From Aralia elata (taxonomy: Eukaryota; Streptophyta; Magnoliopsida; Apiales; Araliaceae), in NCBI GenBank assembly GCA_034770075.1, contig CM068386.1:42135990-42199989 (forward strand): DNA of 64,000 nucleotides, given 5' to 3'. Position 1 is the stretch's first letter. Each line of letters begins with the position of its first letter. This document shows positions 12,854-26,480 of this stretch, in pieces. A program made the translations under genes and the position numbers. The notes beneath the pieces were generated by a model. The model had not been told where the DNA came from. It ran no database searches and saw only the letters and a program-made list of their open reading frames with translations.

Positions 12854-14560
12854 TGAACGTCCAATAATAATCTAGAAGGGGGGTTAAATAGATTATTACA
12901 GATTAAAAAATTATCTTAGGCCTTTTTGAATTTTTAGATAATTAATTTGCAGTGTTAGAAATTAATATGCAAGACAAAAAAAAATTCAATCACACAATGC
13001 ACAGAGATTTGTCTGGTTCACAACATACATCTCAGGTATATTGCTACGTCCAGTCTCAAGTTCCTCTCCAGGACTTGAGATCCTATTACTATCAGTAATA
13101 AATACTCCTTCAACAGGCGGAGAAGCCTTTACAAAGTTTTATAGACAAACTTACAACTATTCTCAACTAACTATCTTGGATAGCAAGCTCTCAGCTCCTT
13201 CCTCAAGCTTAGTTGTACCTTCTTTTTGAGTTCAGTTCTATTCTATGCTCTGGTCTTGAAACAACAGTCTCTTCCTCACCTCACAAGTACACTAGAGACC
13301 CAACTCCTAGCTGACCTCTCTAAGACTCTGGTCTTGGTCAAAGAATTACTCGTCTTTCTCACAGATACACTTTTTCCTTTTTACAAAAAGATTTGGTAAA
13401 GATATGCTTCTTAAATAAGCAGATAGCAATTATAGATCAAGTAATTATATAAAAGTTCAATGAGCTTTTATATGTAAGAAATATGCTTCTGTGTAAGCAG
13501 ATATAAAGTTTAATATTGATGACATATATCAAGTATAATAAATAAATCAGTTAAGCAATACTTGATATAACAAATAAATTTGTTGTAACTCAAAGATATA
13601 TAAAAATATATTTTATCTTTTATGTGAATGTTATAAATAAAGCCACTTAGGATTTTAAAGACCGTTTGAATAATTCACACTATCATTCGCCGCTCAAGAG
13701 TGAATAAATTCAAATTGTATCGGTATCTAAGTACTGACCAAATTTATAGTCTCACAATTGATATTTATAAAAATATTTTCAATAGATCACTTAGAAATTC
13801 AAATACAGTTCGGATAGTTCTCTCTATTATAAGAGGAATATCTCAGGGTCGTTTTGACTATCAAGTGTTGATCTATTTTACGATATTTATATAAATAATA
13901 TTAATAAAAGGCCACTTAGGACTTTGAACACTCGTTCGGCTCATGGAAAAAGTTATCAACCTTTGTGCATTAAATGCTCACATGCTAAAATCTTTTCAAA
14001 TCTCAATTCTCAGCATAAGTACGGATGAAGCAAAATAATTGTCCCAATATGATTGTCACTTTTAATTTCTCTAGCACATTCCTTTTGGTCAAAAAGGTAT
14101 AAAGACTTTAGCACATGCCAATTTAAATGCCCAATTCGGTTAACATTAGTGGAGGCTTTTCAAGCCTTCACTTTTTATTTTATACACACGGATGCACACA
14201 CATGTACACATAAAAGTTTCAAGGCTCCAAATGTGTAGAAAAATATTTTTATAAAAAATCTTTTTGCCCCATTTATAAAATAATTTTGAAAGCTTGATTA
14301 AAATTTATTTAAAAGAAAATAGGAATTTTCCTTGGCTTAGGAAATGTTGCTTTATGAACTAATTACTTTAATACTTGATATTAGATTATCAAGGTCAAGA
14401 CAATTAATTCAATAGGATCTGAAAATATTTAAGTTAAAGTGAATAAGATAATAGAAAATAATTAGAATATAAAACCTATGGAGAGGATTCTAATATTTAC
14501 TAATCCTTTTTACTATTATTGTTATCATTAAAATAATCCTTAAAAGTTGGAGACCTATCA
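12854..14560 (-). repeat. 3' LTR of the SIRE-type element, internally deleted
   Basis: 1707 bp, against 2189 bp for the other LTR. It lacks a segment of about 460 bp present at about 25353-25815 in the partner; the junction lies near 13937. The missing part holds the TATA-like CCTATTTATAGG. Confidence 0.88.
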
Positions 14561-14577
14561 ATCTCCCCCTTTTTGAT
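14561..14577 (-). other. polypurine tract of the SIRE-type element
   Basis: The plus strand reads ATCTCCCCCTTTTTGAT; on the minus strand this is an A/G tract with GGGGGAGA next to the LTR start TGATAGG. Confidence 0.85.
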
Positions 14578-15294
14578 GATGACAATAATAAAAAATATTT
14601 TCTACTAAAGACTCCCCCATAATTTATGAAGCTCCCTCTTGATCATGAATTACTTTAAAAACATTTTCTAATAACTGCAGTTTCATCATATGACAATTTT
14701 ATCTCTATAAAATATCTCAGTATTAATATTTTTCTTCTCCCCTGCATTTGAGAAATAATTTAATTATACTGATCAGTTTAAAATACTAATAAATTATTCT
14801 GTAACAGTTAACAGTTAAAATACTAATAAATTATCTCCCCCTTGGATCATGAATTACTTTAAAAACATTTTCTGATAACTGCAGTTTCATCATATGACAG
14901 TTTTATCTCTATAAAATATCTCAGTATTAATATTTTTCTTCTCCCCTTCATTTGAGAAATAATTTAATTAACATGATCAGTTTAAAATACTAATAAATTA
15001 TCCTGTAACAGTTAACAGTTAAAATACTAATAAATTATCCTGTAACAGTTCTTTATGATCAGTAGATATATTTTTCTTCTCCCCCTTTGTCATCATAAAA
15101 ATGATGGGGAAAAGAAAGATAGTCAGAGCCTGCAAGAAAAGGTTAGTATTTATGACCTGCAAAAGAGTTAGTAGCAGGAATAAGATAAAAAGCTGCAGTG
15201 ATACTACAGTAGGAACATTTAACAGTATTAGTTATTACAATCATCCCAAATAGTTAGTAGCATATATATAAGTTATTACAATCTTTCCAAATAG
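14578..15294. repeat. tandem ~203-bp repeats with extra polypurine-like tracts
   Basis: Two diverged copies start near 14632 and 14835; part of the sequence repeats a third time near 15003. C-rich runs (purine-rich on the minus strand) occur near 14612, 14743, 14836, 14940 and 15080. The one near 15080, beside TTTGTCATCAT, closely resembles the genuine tract. No coding frame. Confidence 0.7.
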
Positions 15295-16446
15295 TTAGTA
15301 GTCTTCTAAATTGATAGGTGAGAAATAGAGGCCAAGAGTTGGAAGACCATTATCAAGAGGACAGAGATCAGTAGGTTCATGTTGGGCAGAGCTGGTACTT
15401 GCAGAAAAGTGATATGGAGGCATAGAAAGCTTCATATTTTTCATTAAAAAATGCAGCATGTCCTTAAGATAATGCAAGGATTGGTGCATTTCCTCTATTT
15501 GACACATCATGTTATTTTGGTTGTGTAACATAAGTTGGTTCATGCTATTGATGGTATCCATTTGTGAGAGCATATTAATGTTGGACTCAATTGTTTCATG
15601 ATCAGATGCCTTAAAGACTATGAGTGGACGAGGAGGAAGAGTCAGTCGAGAGACAACATTGCTATTTTGGACTAGTTGGAACTGATGATTAGAGAGATCA
15701 ATCTCAAGAAATTTGAAAATAGGAGTAAGAAGAAGGCCGTAGCCAAGACAGTTGTTTTGAAAGCAATGTTCAAACCATGTCAATAGAAAGTATGCTAAAT
15801 TGTAGGGCATACAGTCATGCAGAATACATTTCATGATTTCCAAATCAAATGGATGCATATTTTTATCTTCTCTTACTGGCATGAAGTTTTGTCTAAGAAT
15901 TTTACCCAGAAACTGACATTCAACAGTGAAGAATTATGTACCAAGCTTAACAGGAAAGTCAAACAAAATGGCAGGTATGAGCTGATCAGTTGTTATGGCA
16001 AGATTTTATTTAAACAGCAAACAATCACTCACAGTTATTCCCAAGGGATGCAAGTATTCATTTATTCTAGGCAGATCCAACATAGATGGATGAAGATGTA
16101 ATGCATGAATAAGGAGATTTTTATCAATGACATAGTCTTTACCTTGGACACAGGTATTGATACTAGTTAAGAGACCAATGGAGTCTCTATTAAAAACCAT
16201 ATGAGTGTAAAATTCAGCAATTAGACTTGGATATATGTGTCTATCAGTAAAGACAACAAGACATTCTCAACCGATGTTCTGGATATGTGTGAGTAGGTCA
16301 GGAAAGCTACAGAAGGTGATACCTAGACCAGGAGTAAGATTATGTCTCATTAACCTATGCTTGGCTTGAGCAGATGGGGTAACTAAGTGAGGCTCATATA
16401 GGGAAGGATCATGTTTCTTTCTTTTAGAAGAATAGACAGTTTCCAT
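15295..16446 (-). pseudogene. env-like / plant-transposon-domain open frame downstream of pol, three stops
   Basis: A single minus-strand frame of about 383 codons from ATG 16446 to 15295, broken by TGA 16267-16269, TAA 16006-16008 and TAA 15934-15936. The N-terminal half has an L-I-A-E-F-Y-T-type stretch and the C-terminal half has G-Y-G-L-L-L-T-x-I-F-K-F, features I associate with the 'putative plant transposon protein' or 'envelope-like' frames found after pol in some plant retrotransposons. The last ~80 residues are Met/Gln-rich and coiled-coil-like. No signal peptide or membrane segment is convincing, so the name env-like reflects position, not shown function. Breaks are described only. 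Confidence 0.6.
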
Positions 16447-17466
16447 GAGTGAGACACAAGAAAAAAATATGCAATGAAACTTAGAGAAGATGAGACTGAG
16501 ATGATTGTGCATATATAGAAGTATGAATGCAGCATGCTTTACCGGTATTAATTTATAAAAGAGGTAGATACGCAGAGATGTCAATTCAAAAATTAATACA
16601 GGGATAGGCAGAGTGACTGACTCAGGAAGACACACACGGAGCAAAGAGATAGATTTTATCAGTAAATACATAGAGAGGTTTACAAGTAATCACACCATAC
16701 TGTGAACTGTAGTTTATTTTTCCAAAGACACAATAGCATTTAAGGCAAATAGTAACACATAGTTAAAAGGCTGTAAATTAATATAAAATCAATAGAAAAT
16801 CTTTGACCAAACTGTGTAGTTTAATAGTGAACCAGTCTATTTAGTCCATTTGAAAAAACATTTTAGTTAGAAAATAGAGGAAAAGAATTTTCACAGTATG
16901 AGTCATATAGTTCAAATATAACAGAATAACCAACAGCTGACAACAGAGTTCAGCACATATATAAAAAAATGCAGTCACCAAGCATTTATGTCAATCATCA
17001 AGTGTACGTGTACCCAAATGTTAAGATCTCAACATGGCATATCATGAATATCAATAGCTTAATCTTATACGGCAACCATATTGCGCTCAAAGAAAATTAT
17101 ACACTGTGAGCATGTAGCTCCATTGACAATGGACTCATATGGGTTAAGCAATTAGAAATGAACTGAGACAGTAGTGTTGTTGAAAAACTGAGAATAGTTG
17201 GAAAGCAGAGAGAAAGAATTAAAAAGAAGGAAGCCCAATTTTTGGCATAGTGAAAAAAAAATCACATACGATATAAACATAAAATTTGTTAGTGGACAGC
17301 AGTATCCACACCCAACCAAACAAAGAAAATAATATCTAGTTTTATTAAAGAAAAATTACAGAGAGATTACCTGAGCATAGCATACTTTTTATTAGATGAA
17401 GAAAACACCATATCTTTTTCAGCACAAACTCAGAGATCCACAGTGCAGCTCAGATAGATACATGTG

Positions 17467-17500
<34 letters not shown>

Positions 17501-18215
17501 TTATTAAAATATAGATTTATGGGTATAAAGTATGTTTAAAAAAAAACTTTTATTTGAAGTTTGAGATTCATCAGATCTGGAAAATATTTGGACAAATAAT
17601 TAAAAAAAAACCCTAGATCAGAGATAAGTGTGAAGAATTGGAGATCTGAACAGATCTATAAGATTGAAGCTTTTGTAATGACAAAAAAAGTTCAAAAATA
17701 TTTGCTTAAATCATTCGACAGAGCTTTTTAAAAAAAATCAAAAACTTTTTGAAGAAATGGATCGGTTAAAGATATGATTTGAAGGTCAAAAAAGTGTTTA
17801 ATCGAATGATTATGGTTGAAATCAAATTAGAAATCACAAATTTGATTAAGAGAAATTAGGGTTTGAGAGATGAGAGAAAAGCTGAGCGGCGGATGAGAGA
17901 GAGAGAAGAAGAGAAAATGAATTAAAAAAGAAAAATTTTCAATTTATAGCTAGGGTTAATTTAGTGATCCAACGACTAAGAATTAATTTCAAAAGAGATC
18001 AACGGTGGAGATGGAACTAGAGAGTTAAGCATTTGTATTGACTGAGTAAGCGCTGATCTAACGGTTGTAGTGAATTTGTGTTTTCTTCGGATAATCTAAC
18101 GGTTGCACAGCTGAATCCGTGTCATGTGATCTAATTGGCTTATTTGGAGGAACACTGATGGAGACTATTGACCATTGGATTTAAATTCATTTGATCCGAC
18201 GGTACATATTGAATC

Positions 18216-18268
<53 letters not shown>

Positions 18269-18822
18269 GAAATTATCAAAAGAGATATTTATAATTATAT
18301 TTATAGTGATATATATATATATATATAAATTTAGAAATATATAAATATAATATAAAAAAAATATACAAAAAATTTAATTGTTAGAATATATTAAAAAAAT
18401 TGATAATAAGCATTTATATGAGTAAATATTGTTATTAAAGATAGAAATTAAAACATATTTAACATGTATGTATAATGATAATGAAACATTATAGTTTAAT
18501 TAAATATTGAAATGAATGTTAACAATTTAACTAATTAAATAATGTAATGTACATTACACATGAAAAAAAAAACATTAACGCATATTAAAAAATATTTTTA
18601 ATAATATAATAAAATGTTTTTTAAAAAAAAATATAAAGTAATGCTTATATCAGTAGGTTTTAAATGTAATAAAAATATTTAAACTAATATTAATGATATC
18701 AATAAATATATTTAAGTGATAAATATGAGTAATAGATCCCTTAAAAAAAATGGTTACACAAAAAAATAATATAAAAATAATTTTTTTTATAGATTATATA
18801 AAATATATAAATGCATAAAATA
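16447..18822. other. non-coding stretch of the SIRE element with TA microsatellites
   Basis: No supported frame. (TA)n tracts at about 17466-17500 and 18220-18266 and smaller ones near 18308. A purine-rich AGAGAGAG patch lies near 17880-17920. Very AT-rich from 18200 to 18820. Confidence 0.6.
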
Positions 18823-21800
18823 TTAAGAAGAAGTATCTAGCATGCCTAATTCAATTCGTAATTTGAAAAATCTATCAGAACTTAAAGGTTTAGTGAATAT
18901 ATCAGCAATATTTAATTCTGTATCAATATGATCTAATTTGATATTGCCACTGTTTACATGATCACACAAAAAGTGATGTCTAACATCTATATGTTTTGAT
19001 CTAGCATGCAGTACAATATTTTTACTTAAGTTAATGGCACTGGTATTAACACATAATATTGATACTCAATTAAATTTTATATTATAATCAGCAAGGGTTT
19101 GTTTCATCCACAATATCTGTGCACAACAACGTGCAACAGGTATATATTCGGCTTCGGTGGTTGAAATAGATACGGAGTTTTGTTTCTTAGAGAACCAAGA
19201 AACTAAACATCCACCCAGAAACTGACAAGTTCCACTAGTACTTTTTCGATCAACATGATGACCTGCATAGTCAGAATCTGAAAAGCACACAAGATTAAAT
19301 GATTGACTTTTAGGATACCATAGGCCTAAGTCTGTGGTTCCTTCAAGATATCGAAAAATTCTTTTGACAACAATCAAATGTGATTCTTTAGGATTTGACT
19401 GAAATCTGGCACATTTACGGACACTGAACATAATGTCAGGTCTACTAGCTGTGATATATAGCAGACTTCCAATCATTCCTCTATACTTCTTTGTATCAAC
19501 ACTTTTTCCATTTTCATCAGCAGTTAATTTATCAGAAGTTGACATAGGAGTATTAAGAGGTTTCACATATTCTAAACCAAATTTCTTAATCATTTCTTTG
19601 CAGTATTTGGATTGAGAGACATGAATACCTTTTTCTCCTTGTTTGATTTGCAATCCTAGGAAGAAATTTAATTCTCCCATCATGCTCATTTTGAATTCCT
19701 TGCTCATACTTTCAGAAAACTCATTGCACATTGTTATATCAGTAGAACCAAAAATGATGTCATCAACACAAATTTGTATAATAAGAATATCATCATTTTT
19801 ATATTTGGTAAACAAGGTAGTATCGACTGTACCCCTTTTAAAACTATTTTCTAGCAGAAATTTACTCAAACGCTCATACCAAGCTCTGGGGGCCTGTTTT
19901 AAACCATATAAAGCTTTATGCAATCTATAAACATATTCAGGATGATTAAAATCTTCAAAACCTGGAGGTTGTTTAATATAAACTTCCTCTTCAATAATGC
20001 CATTTAAAAATGCAGATTTGACATCCATTTGAAATAGTTTAAAATTTTTATGGCATGCAAAAGCTAATAACATACGTATAGATTCAATTCTAGCAACAGG
20101 AGCATAAGTTTCATCATAATCAATACCTTCAAGTTGATTGTATCCTTGTGCAACTAGTCTTGCCTTATTGCGTACTACAGTTCCACTTTCATCTAATTTG
20201 TTACGAAAAACCTATCGAGTTCCAATAATGGAAGTATCTTCGGGTTTTGGAACTAACTCCCAGACTTTGTTTCTGGTGAACTGTTCAAGTTCATCTTGCA
20301 TAGCTATTATCCAATCTTCGTCAGACAAAGCATCTTTTATATTTTTAGGCTCAATTTGAGACAGGAAAGATAAATGACCTGCCAAGTTATGTGCTTGTGA
20401 TCTAGTAAGTATTCCTCTATTTGTTATCACCAATCACATTTTCTAAAGGATGATTTTTAATAACATGTGATTCTTTGGGCAAGTCGTTTAACTGAGGATT
20501 GGGATTTTCAAGAGGATTATCATTGACAGGTGGAGATGCATTATCTAGTTTTGGTTCCTCCATATTTCTGAGAACATCTTCAATGACAACATCACTGTCA
20601 ACTAATTCTTTATATTTGGGAGGAGGCTTAGATTCGTCAAAAGTTACATTCATTGACTCCTCAACAACTAGAGATCTTTTGTTAAAAACTTTGTATGCTT
20701 TACTATTAAGTGAATATCCTAGAAAGATTCCTTCATCAGATTTGGGATCAAACTTTGATATATGTCCTTTAGTATTTAGAATAAAACATTTACTCCCAAA
20801 AACATGAAAATAATTTATTTTTGGAGTTCTTTTATAATAAAGCTCATAGGGAGTTTTAAGTAAAATTGGTCTTAATAAAACTCAGTTTAAAATGTAACAG
20901 GATGTTGCCACTGCTTCAACCCAAAAATATTTAGGAAGACGATATTTATTTAACATGGTATTTGCCATTTTTTGTAAAGTTCAAATTTTCCTTTCAACCA
21001 CACCATTTGATTGTGGTGTATAAGGAGTAGAGAAGTTATGACTTATACCGTGCTCATCACAGAACATAATAAAATCAGAATTGTCAAATTCTCTTCCATG
21101 ATTAGACCGAATATAAACAATAGAGCTTCCCTGTTGATTCTGAATTTTCTTACATAAAGCAGAAAAAGAATTTATAGCTTCATTTTTAAATTTCAGAAAA
21201 TCAACCCATGTAAATCGAGAATAGTCATCGACCAAAACTAGAATATAAATAGCACCACCCATGCTATGTTTAGGAATAGGTCCTACTAGGTCCATATGCA
21301 AGAGTTCTAAAGGTCGAGAGGTTGACACTGTGAGTTTGGGTTTATGAGATGCATGTATTTGTTTTCCTAATTCACAGGCTTCACAAATATGGTCTTTTAA
21401 AAACTTTAGTTTTGGAAGACCACGAACATGTTCTTTAGAAGAAATGTTATTGATCAATTTCATGTTAATGTGTCCTAACCTGCGATGCCAAAGCCATGGA
21501 TCATCATTTGCAGATACAAGACAAACATTGTCTAGGTGAGAATATGCATCTAAGTCACACGTGTATACATTCTGATTTCTAGGGCATAATAAAACCAATT
21601 TACCAGATTGATCAAATATTGAACAGTTATGAGGACTGAAAGATATTTTAAAACCACTATCACATAGTTGACTAATGGATAGAAGATTGTACCTGAGTCC
21701 CGTGACTAATTGTACATTGAAAATTGTTATGTGTTTATTACCAACACTTCCAATTCCAATTACTTTACCTTTGTTGCTATCTCCAAAGGTTACCTCACCA

Positions 21801-24172
21801 CAATCTGTAGCTTGTATATTGTTCAATTTTGATTTGTCTCCCGTCATATGTCTTGAACAACCGCTATCAAGATACCACTTATTTTTACTAGTATCAGCTG
21901 CAAGACATACCTGCAATATATACTAATTTCACGAACTGGTACCCTTTAATAAGAAGGGTCCTTTGGGTGAGTTTGCCATTTTGTGTAAGGAACATTTGTG
22001 TTTTTCTTTACAAAGTTAGATACAGGATAATCAGTTTTAGTAGACACAAGCATTCTATGAGTAGCAGGTCTATAAAATGCATGATTTATTTTATTTTTAT
22101 ATCCTGAAAATTTTTGATGGTAATTTCTATAAGTTCTTTCATTATAAAATTCTTTTCTTGTATTCTTCCCAGTGCTAGGTGCAGTGTAAGTTCTCTTTGG
22201 AACCCAAACCATTTTTCCTTTATAGTTTCCATTTCTAGCATTGCACATGTGAATAGAATGACCATTTCGATTACAGTAAGTGCATTTAGTAAAGGGAGAT
22301 GTATGACTTTCTTTTTCTTTACTTTTAACATGATAGAGCCCCTTATCTTTTATTTTACTAGATTCTCCAATATATCCTAATCCTTCTTTATTAAAGCCAC
22401 ATCTTTGTTGATTAAGCATGACATCAAGATTTTCTTTCCCTTTTGTGAATTTAATAACAATAGTGCTCAAATCATCACGTTCTTTAGTTAAAGCTTCAAT
22501 TTGCTCTATTAAAGAAGAGTCTACACTTTGTTTTTCCAATTTTGTCTTTAAAGATGAATTCTCAAGTTTGAAAATTTTAATATCTTCATTCAATACTTGA
22601 TTTTGTACCTGAGTATCCTCATTAATAACTGTCAGTGTTGAATTTTCAACTTCGAGATTTTCAATAGAAATAATGAGTGTTGAATTTTCGATCTCGAGAT
22701 TCTTATTTATGTTTCTTAATTTTTCTAATTCTTCCTTTAGTGATAAATTTTCTGAAGAATCATTTTCTAGTTTTTCTTTTTCTTCTTTTAAACTTTCATT
22801 AATAATAATCAAATTTGAGTTTTCAATTTCAAGATTTCTATTAGTCTTAATTAATTTTTCTAATGAAATTTTTATTTTAATAAAATCTTCTTTAATGATT
22901 TCATTATCTTTATATAAATAATTATATGCTTCTTGTAGTTCATGATGTTCTTCATTTATATTATCTAAAGTGTGCGCGACAAATGAAGTGCTGGGTAATT
23001 GATGTTCAGAATTTCCTCAGATCTTGGTGATGAATCATTTTCTGCCATTAAACATAGATTTGCAATTTCCTCGGTTTGTTCAACAGTTCTTTCTTCGTCG
23101 CTTAGATCCCAGCCTTCCTCAGCTACTAGTACTTTGTTGTTGACTAGTTTTGGACAGTCCTTTTTGAAATGTCCAGGCTGATTGCATTCAAAACATGTAT
23201 TTAAATTGTCATTTGAGCTGGCATTTCTGAAGTTGCTATTATTATTTGCTTTGAAGTTTCCTCCTTGTGCTTTTGGCCTGAAGACTTGTTTACCCTTGAA
23301 GTTGTTGAAATTGTTGTTTGTTTTTAGAAACCTTTGCCATATTTTCTAGCTTTGCTTTGGATTACTCTCCTGAGTTGTCTTGATAACAAGGCAACTTCAT
23401 TATTATCCAAACTCAGGAGTTCTTCATTTAACTCCTCATCATCGCTTTCTTGATCTATAAGTAGAGCTTTGAAGGCGATTCCTTTCTTCTTGAGATCTGT
23501 ATCCGATCCTGCTTTTTCGACTAGCATGTCAACTTCGTGAGCACGAAGATTTCCAATGAGGCTATCAAGAGGATAGGTAGTTAGATCTTGCATTTCTTTG
23601 ATGGCTGTCACTTTCATTTTTCATACGGATGGAAGGGCTTTGAGAATTCTTTTGTTTTTCTCATTAGTTGTGTATGCCTTCCCTAGCTGTTCCAGCTCAT
23701 CAATGATTCTGGATAACCGTGTTTCCATATCAATGATCTTTTCACCTTCTTCTAGCTTGAAACTTTCATATTCTTGAATTAGATCATCTTTTCTGGTTTC
23801 TTTGATATGATTGGTTCCTTCATAGGTTATAATCAATTTTTCCCAGATTTCTTTTGTAATTTTGCAATTACTAACTCTTTTGTACTCTTTTTCAATGAGA
23901 GCACTAGTCAGCACTTGTTCGGCTCTGGAAGCTATATTCATAGCTTCTTCATCTTCAGTGGTGAATTTATCAGCATCTTTCTCAACGATCTTTTCACCTT
24001 CAATTTTTGTGGGAACTTTTACACCTCGTTCTATTGCCAACCAAACTTTGATTCCTTGTGATTTGGCATAAATTTTGAATCTATTCTTCCAGGTAACAAA
24101 ATTTGTGCCATCGAATAGTGGAGGTCTGGACATTGATAGTCCTTCTCCGCAACCAGTAGCATTGTAGGCCAT
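18823..24172 (-). pseudogene. SIRE-type copia gag-pol polyprotein, multiple stops and frameshifts
   Basis: Minus strand from ATG 24172. Gag capsid region (24172 to ~23330) with TGA at 23621-23623; frameshift near 23324; CCHC knuckle near 23196-23155; frameshift near 23005; Glu/Asn/Lys-rich coiled coil (~22900-22400); second CCHC near 22284-22243; a break near 21946-21916; protease with L-D-S-G-C; GAG-pre-integrase H-R-R-L-G-H; integrase with D-D-Y-S-R and T-P-Q-S-N-G; TGAs at 20981 and 20882; frameshift near 20425; TAG 20212-20214; reverse transcriptase with Q-M-D-V-K-S-A-F-L-N-G and V-D-D; RNase H with K-S-T-S-G; TGA 19066-19068; end TAA at 18823. Domain order PR-INT-RT-RH is Ty1/copia. Non-functional. 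Confidence 0.93.
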
Positions 24173-24230
24173 AGATGGATCTACTCTTAGATATGCCTGT
24201 ATTCACTCAACAAACAAGTTATAGAGCACC

Positions 24231-24242
24231 GCTCTGATACCA
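24231..24242 (-). other. primer binding site of the SIRE-type element
   Basis: The minus strand reads TGGTATCAGAGC followed by GGTGCTC, just downstream of the 5' LTR end ...GGACTTTCA. Confidence 0.9.
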
Positions 24243-24244
24243 AT

Positions 24245-26433
24245 TGAAAGTCCAATAATAATCTAGAAGGGGGGTTGAATAGATTATTACAAATTAAAAA
24301 ATTATCTTAGGCCTTTTTTAATTTTTGGATAATTAATTTGCGGTGTTAGAAATTAATATGCAAGACAAAAAAAAATTCAATCACACAATGCACAGAGATT
24401 TGTCTGGTTCACAACATACATCTCGGGTATGTTGCTACGTCCAGTCTCAAGCTCCTCTCCAGGACTTGAGATCTTATTACTATCAGTAATAAATACTCCT
24501 TCAACAGGCAGAAAAGCCTTTACAAAGTTTTATAGACAAACTTACAACTATTTTCAACTAACTATCTTGGATAGCAAGCTCTCAGCTCCTTCCTCAAGCT
24601 TAGTTGTACCTTCTTTTTGAGTTCAGTTCTATTCTATGCTCTGGTCTTGAAATAACAGTCACTTCCTCACCTCACAAGTACATTAGAGACCCAACTCCCA
24701 GCTGACCTCTCTAAGACTCTGGTCTTGGTCAAAGAATTACTCGTCTTTCTCACAGATACATAAACTAAACTAACTCTTACACTTTTTCCTTTTTACAAAA
24801 AGATTTGATAAAGATATGCTTCTTAAATAAGCAGATAGCAATTATAGATCAAGTAATTATATAAAAGTTCAATGAGCTTTTATATGTGAGAAATATACTT
24901 CTGTGTAAGCAGATATAAAGTTTAATGTTGATGATACATATCAAGTATAAAAAATAAATTAGTTAAGCAATACTTGATATAGCGAATAAATTTGTTGTAA
25001 CTCAAAGATATATAAAAATATATTTTATCTTTTATGTGAATGTTATAAATAAAGCCACTTAGGATTTTAAAGACCGTTTGAATAATTCACACTATCATTC
25101 GCCGCTCAAGAGTGAACAAATTCAAATTGTATCGGTATCTAAGTACTGACCAAATTTATAGTCTCACAATTGATATTTATAAAAATATTTTCGATAGATC
25201 ACTTAGAAATTCAAATACAGTTCAAATAGTTCTCTCTATTATAAGAGGAATATCTCGGGGTCGTTTTGACTATCAAGTGTTGATCTATTTTACGATATTT
25301 ATATAAATAATATTAATAAAAGGCCACTTAGGACTTTGAGCACTCGTTCGGCTAATTCCCTCACTTAAGAGGAATATCTCCGCTATAGTCTCGGTGTCTA
25401 AGTACTGACTTTTTATTAATAAATAGATGAAATATAGATATATAAAATTGTGTATAACAATTTATATTTGTATATCTATAAATCTAAATAAATAAGAGAT
25501 AATTTAAATAAATTAAATCAAATAACTTTTCTCAAATACTTAGACCAATTTCCTCTTCTCAAATGATTAGAACTTTAATAAGAAGAGAGAGAAAGCTTTT
25601 TAGAGAGAGTATGTAGGCAAGGAGTAAGCTTTTCTTTTTAAGTGAATTGGCAAATTAAGAATGAAGAGAAAACTTCCTATTTATAGGAAATTCAAGCTTG
25701 GGGCATAATGGTAATTTAAGAAAATCAAAGGATGATAATTGTTTATTTGAAATGAAAGGCTCGGATCAAATATAGTCACACGGATTGCCAAAATAGCATG
25801 GTCAAATGTTCAGCCCATGGAAAAGTTATCAACCTTTGTGCATTAAATGCTCACATGCTAAAATCTTTTCAAATCTCAATTCTCAGCATAAGTACGGATG
25901 AAGCAAAATAATTGTCCCAATATGATTGTCACTTTTAATTTCTCCAGCACATTCCTTTTGGTCAAAAAGGTATAAAGACTTTAGCACATGCCAATTTAAA
26001 TGCCCAATTCGGTTAACATTAGTGGAGGCTTTTCAAGCCTTCACTTTTTATTTTATACACACGGATGTATACACATGTACACATAAAAGTTTCAAGGCTC
26101 CAAATGTGTAGAAAAATATTTTTGTAAAAAATCTTTTTGCCCCGTTTATAAAATAATTTTGAAAGCTTGATTAAAATTTATTTAAAAGAAAATAGGAATT
26201 TTTCTTGCCTTAGAAAATGTTGCTTTATGAACTAATTACTTTAAACTTGATATTAGATTATCAAGGTCAAGACAATTAATTCAATAGGATCTGAAAATAT
26301 TTTAAGTTAAAGTGAATAAGATAATAGAAAATAATTAGAATATAAAACCTATGGAGATGATTCTAATATTTACTAATCCTTTTTACTATTATTGTTATCA
26401 TTAAAATAATCCTTAAAAGTTGGAGACCTATCA
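24245..26433 (-). repeat. 5' LTR of the SIRE-type element (full length)
   Basis: 2189 bp. On the minus strand it starts TGATAGGTCTCC and ends GGACTTTCA. It retains the promoter-like segment (TATA-like CCTATTTATAGG at 25676-25687) that the 3' LTR has lost. Modules with CACTTAGGA...TTTGA and CTAAGTACTGAC are repeated inside the LTR. Confidence 0.92.
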
Positions 26434-26480
26434 GGTTGTCGTATTGATAGCATTTTGGAAATGTAAATTATAGAAAAACA

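Larger units (their letters stand above)
12854..26433 (-). mobile_element. SIRE/Maximus-type Ty1/copia retrotransposon, complete but decayed
   Basis: A 13.6-kb insertion on the minus strand. Flanks are GGTCG (12849-12853) and GGTTG (26434-26438), a 5-bp target duplication with one transition. On the minus strand the order is 5' LTR (26433-24245), primer site (24242-24231), gag-pol (24172-18823), long non-coding stretch, env-like frame (16446-15295), tandem repeats with several polypurine tracts, polypurine tract (14577-14561) and 3' LTR (14560-12854). Size, the frame after pol and the GGGGGAG tract match the SIRE/Maximus lineage. It sits in the leader of the old copia element. Confidence 0.9.
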
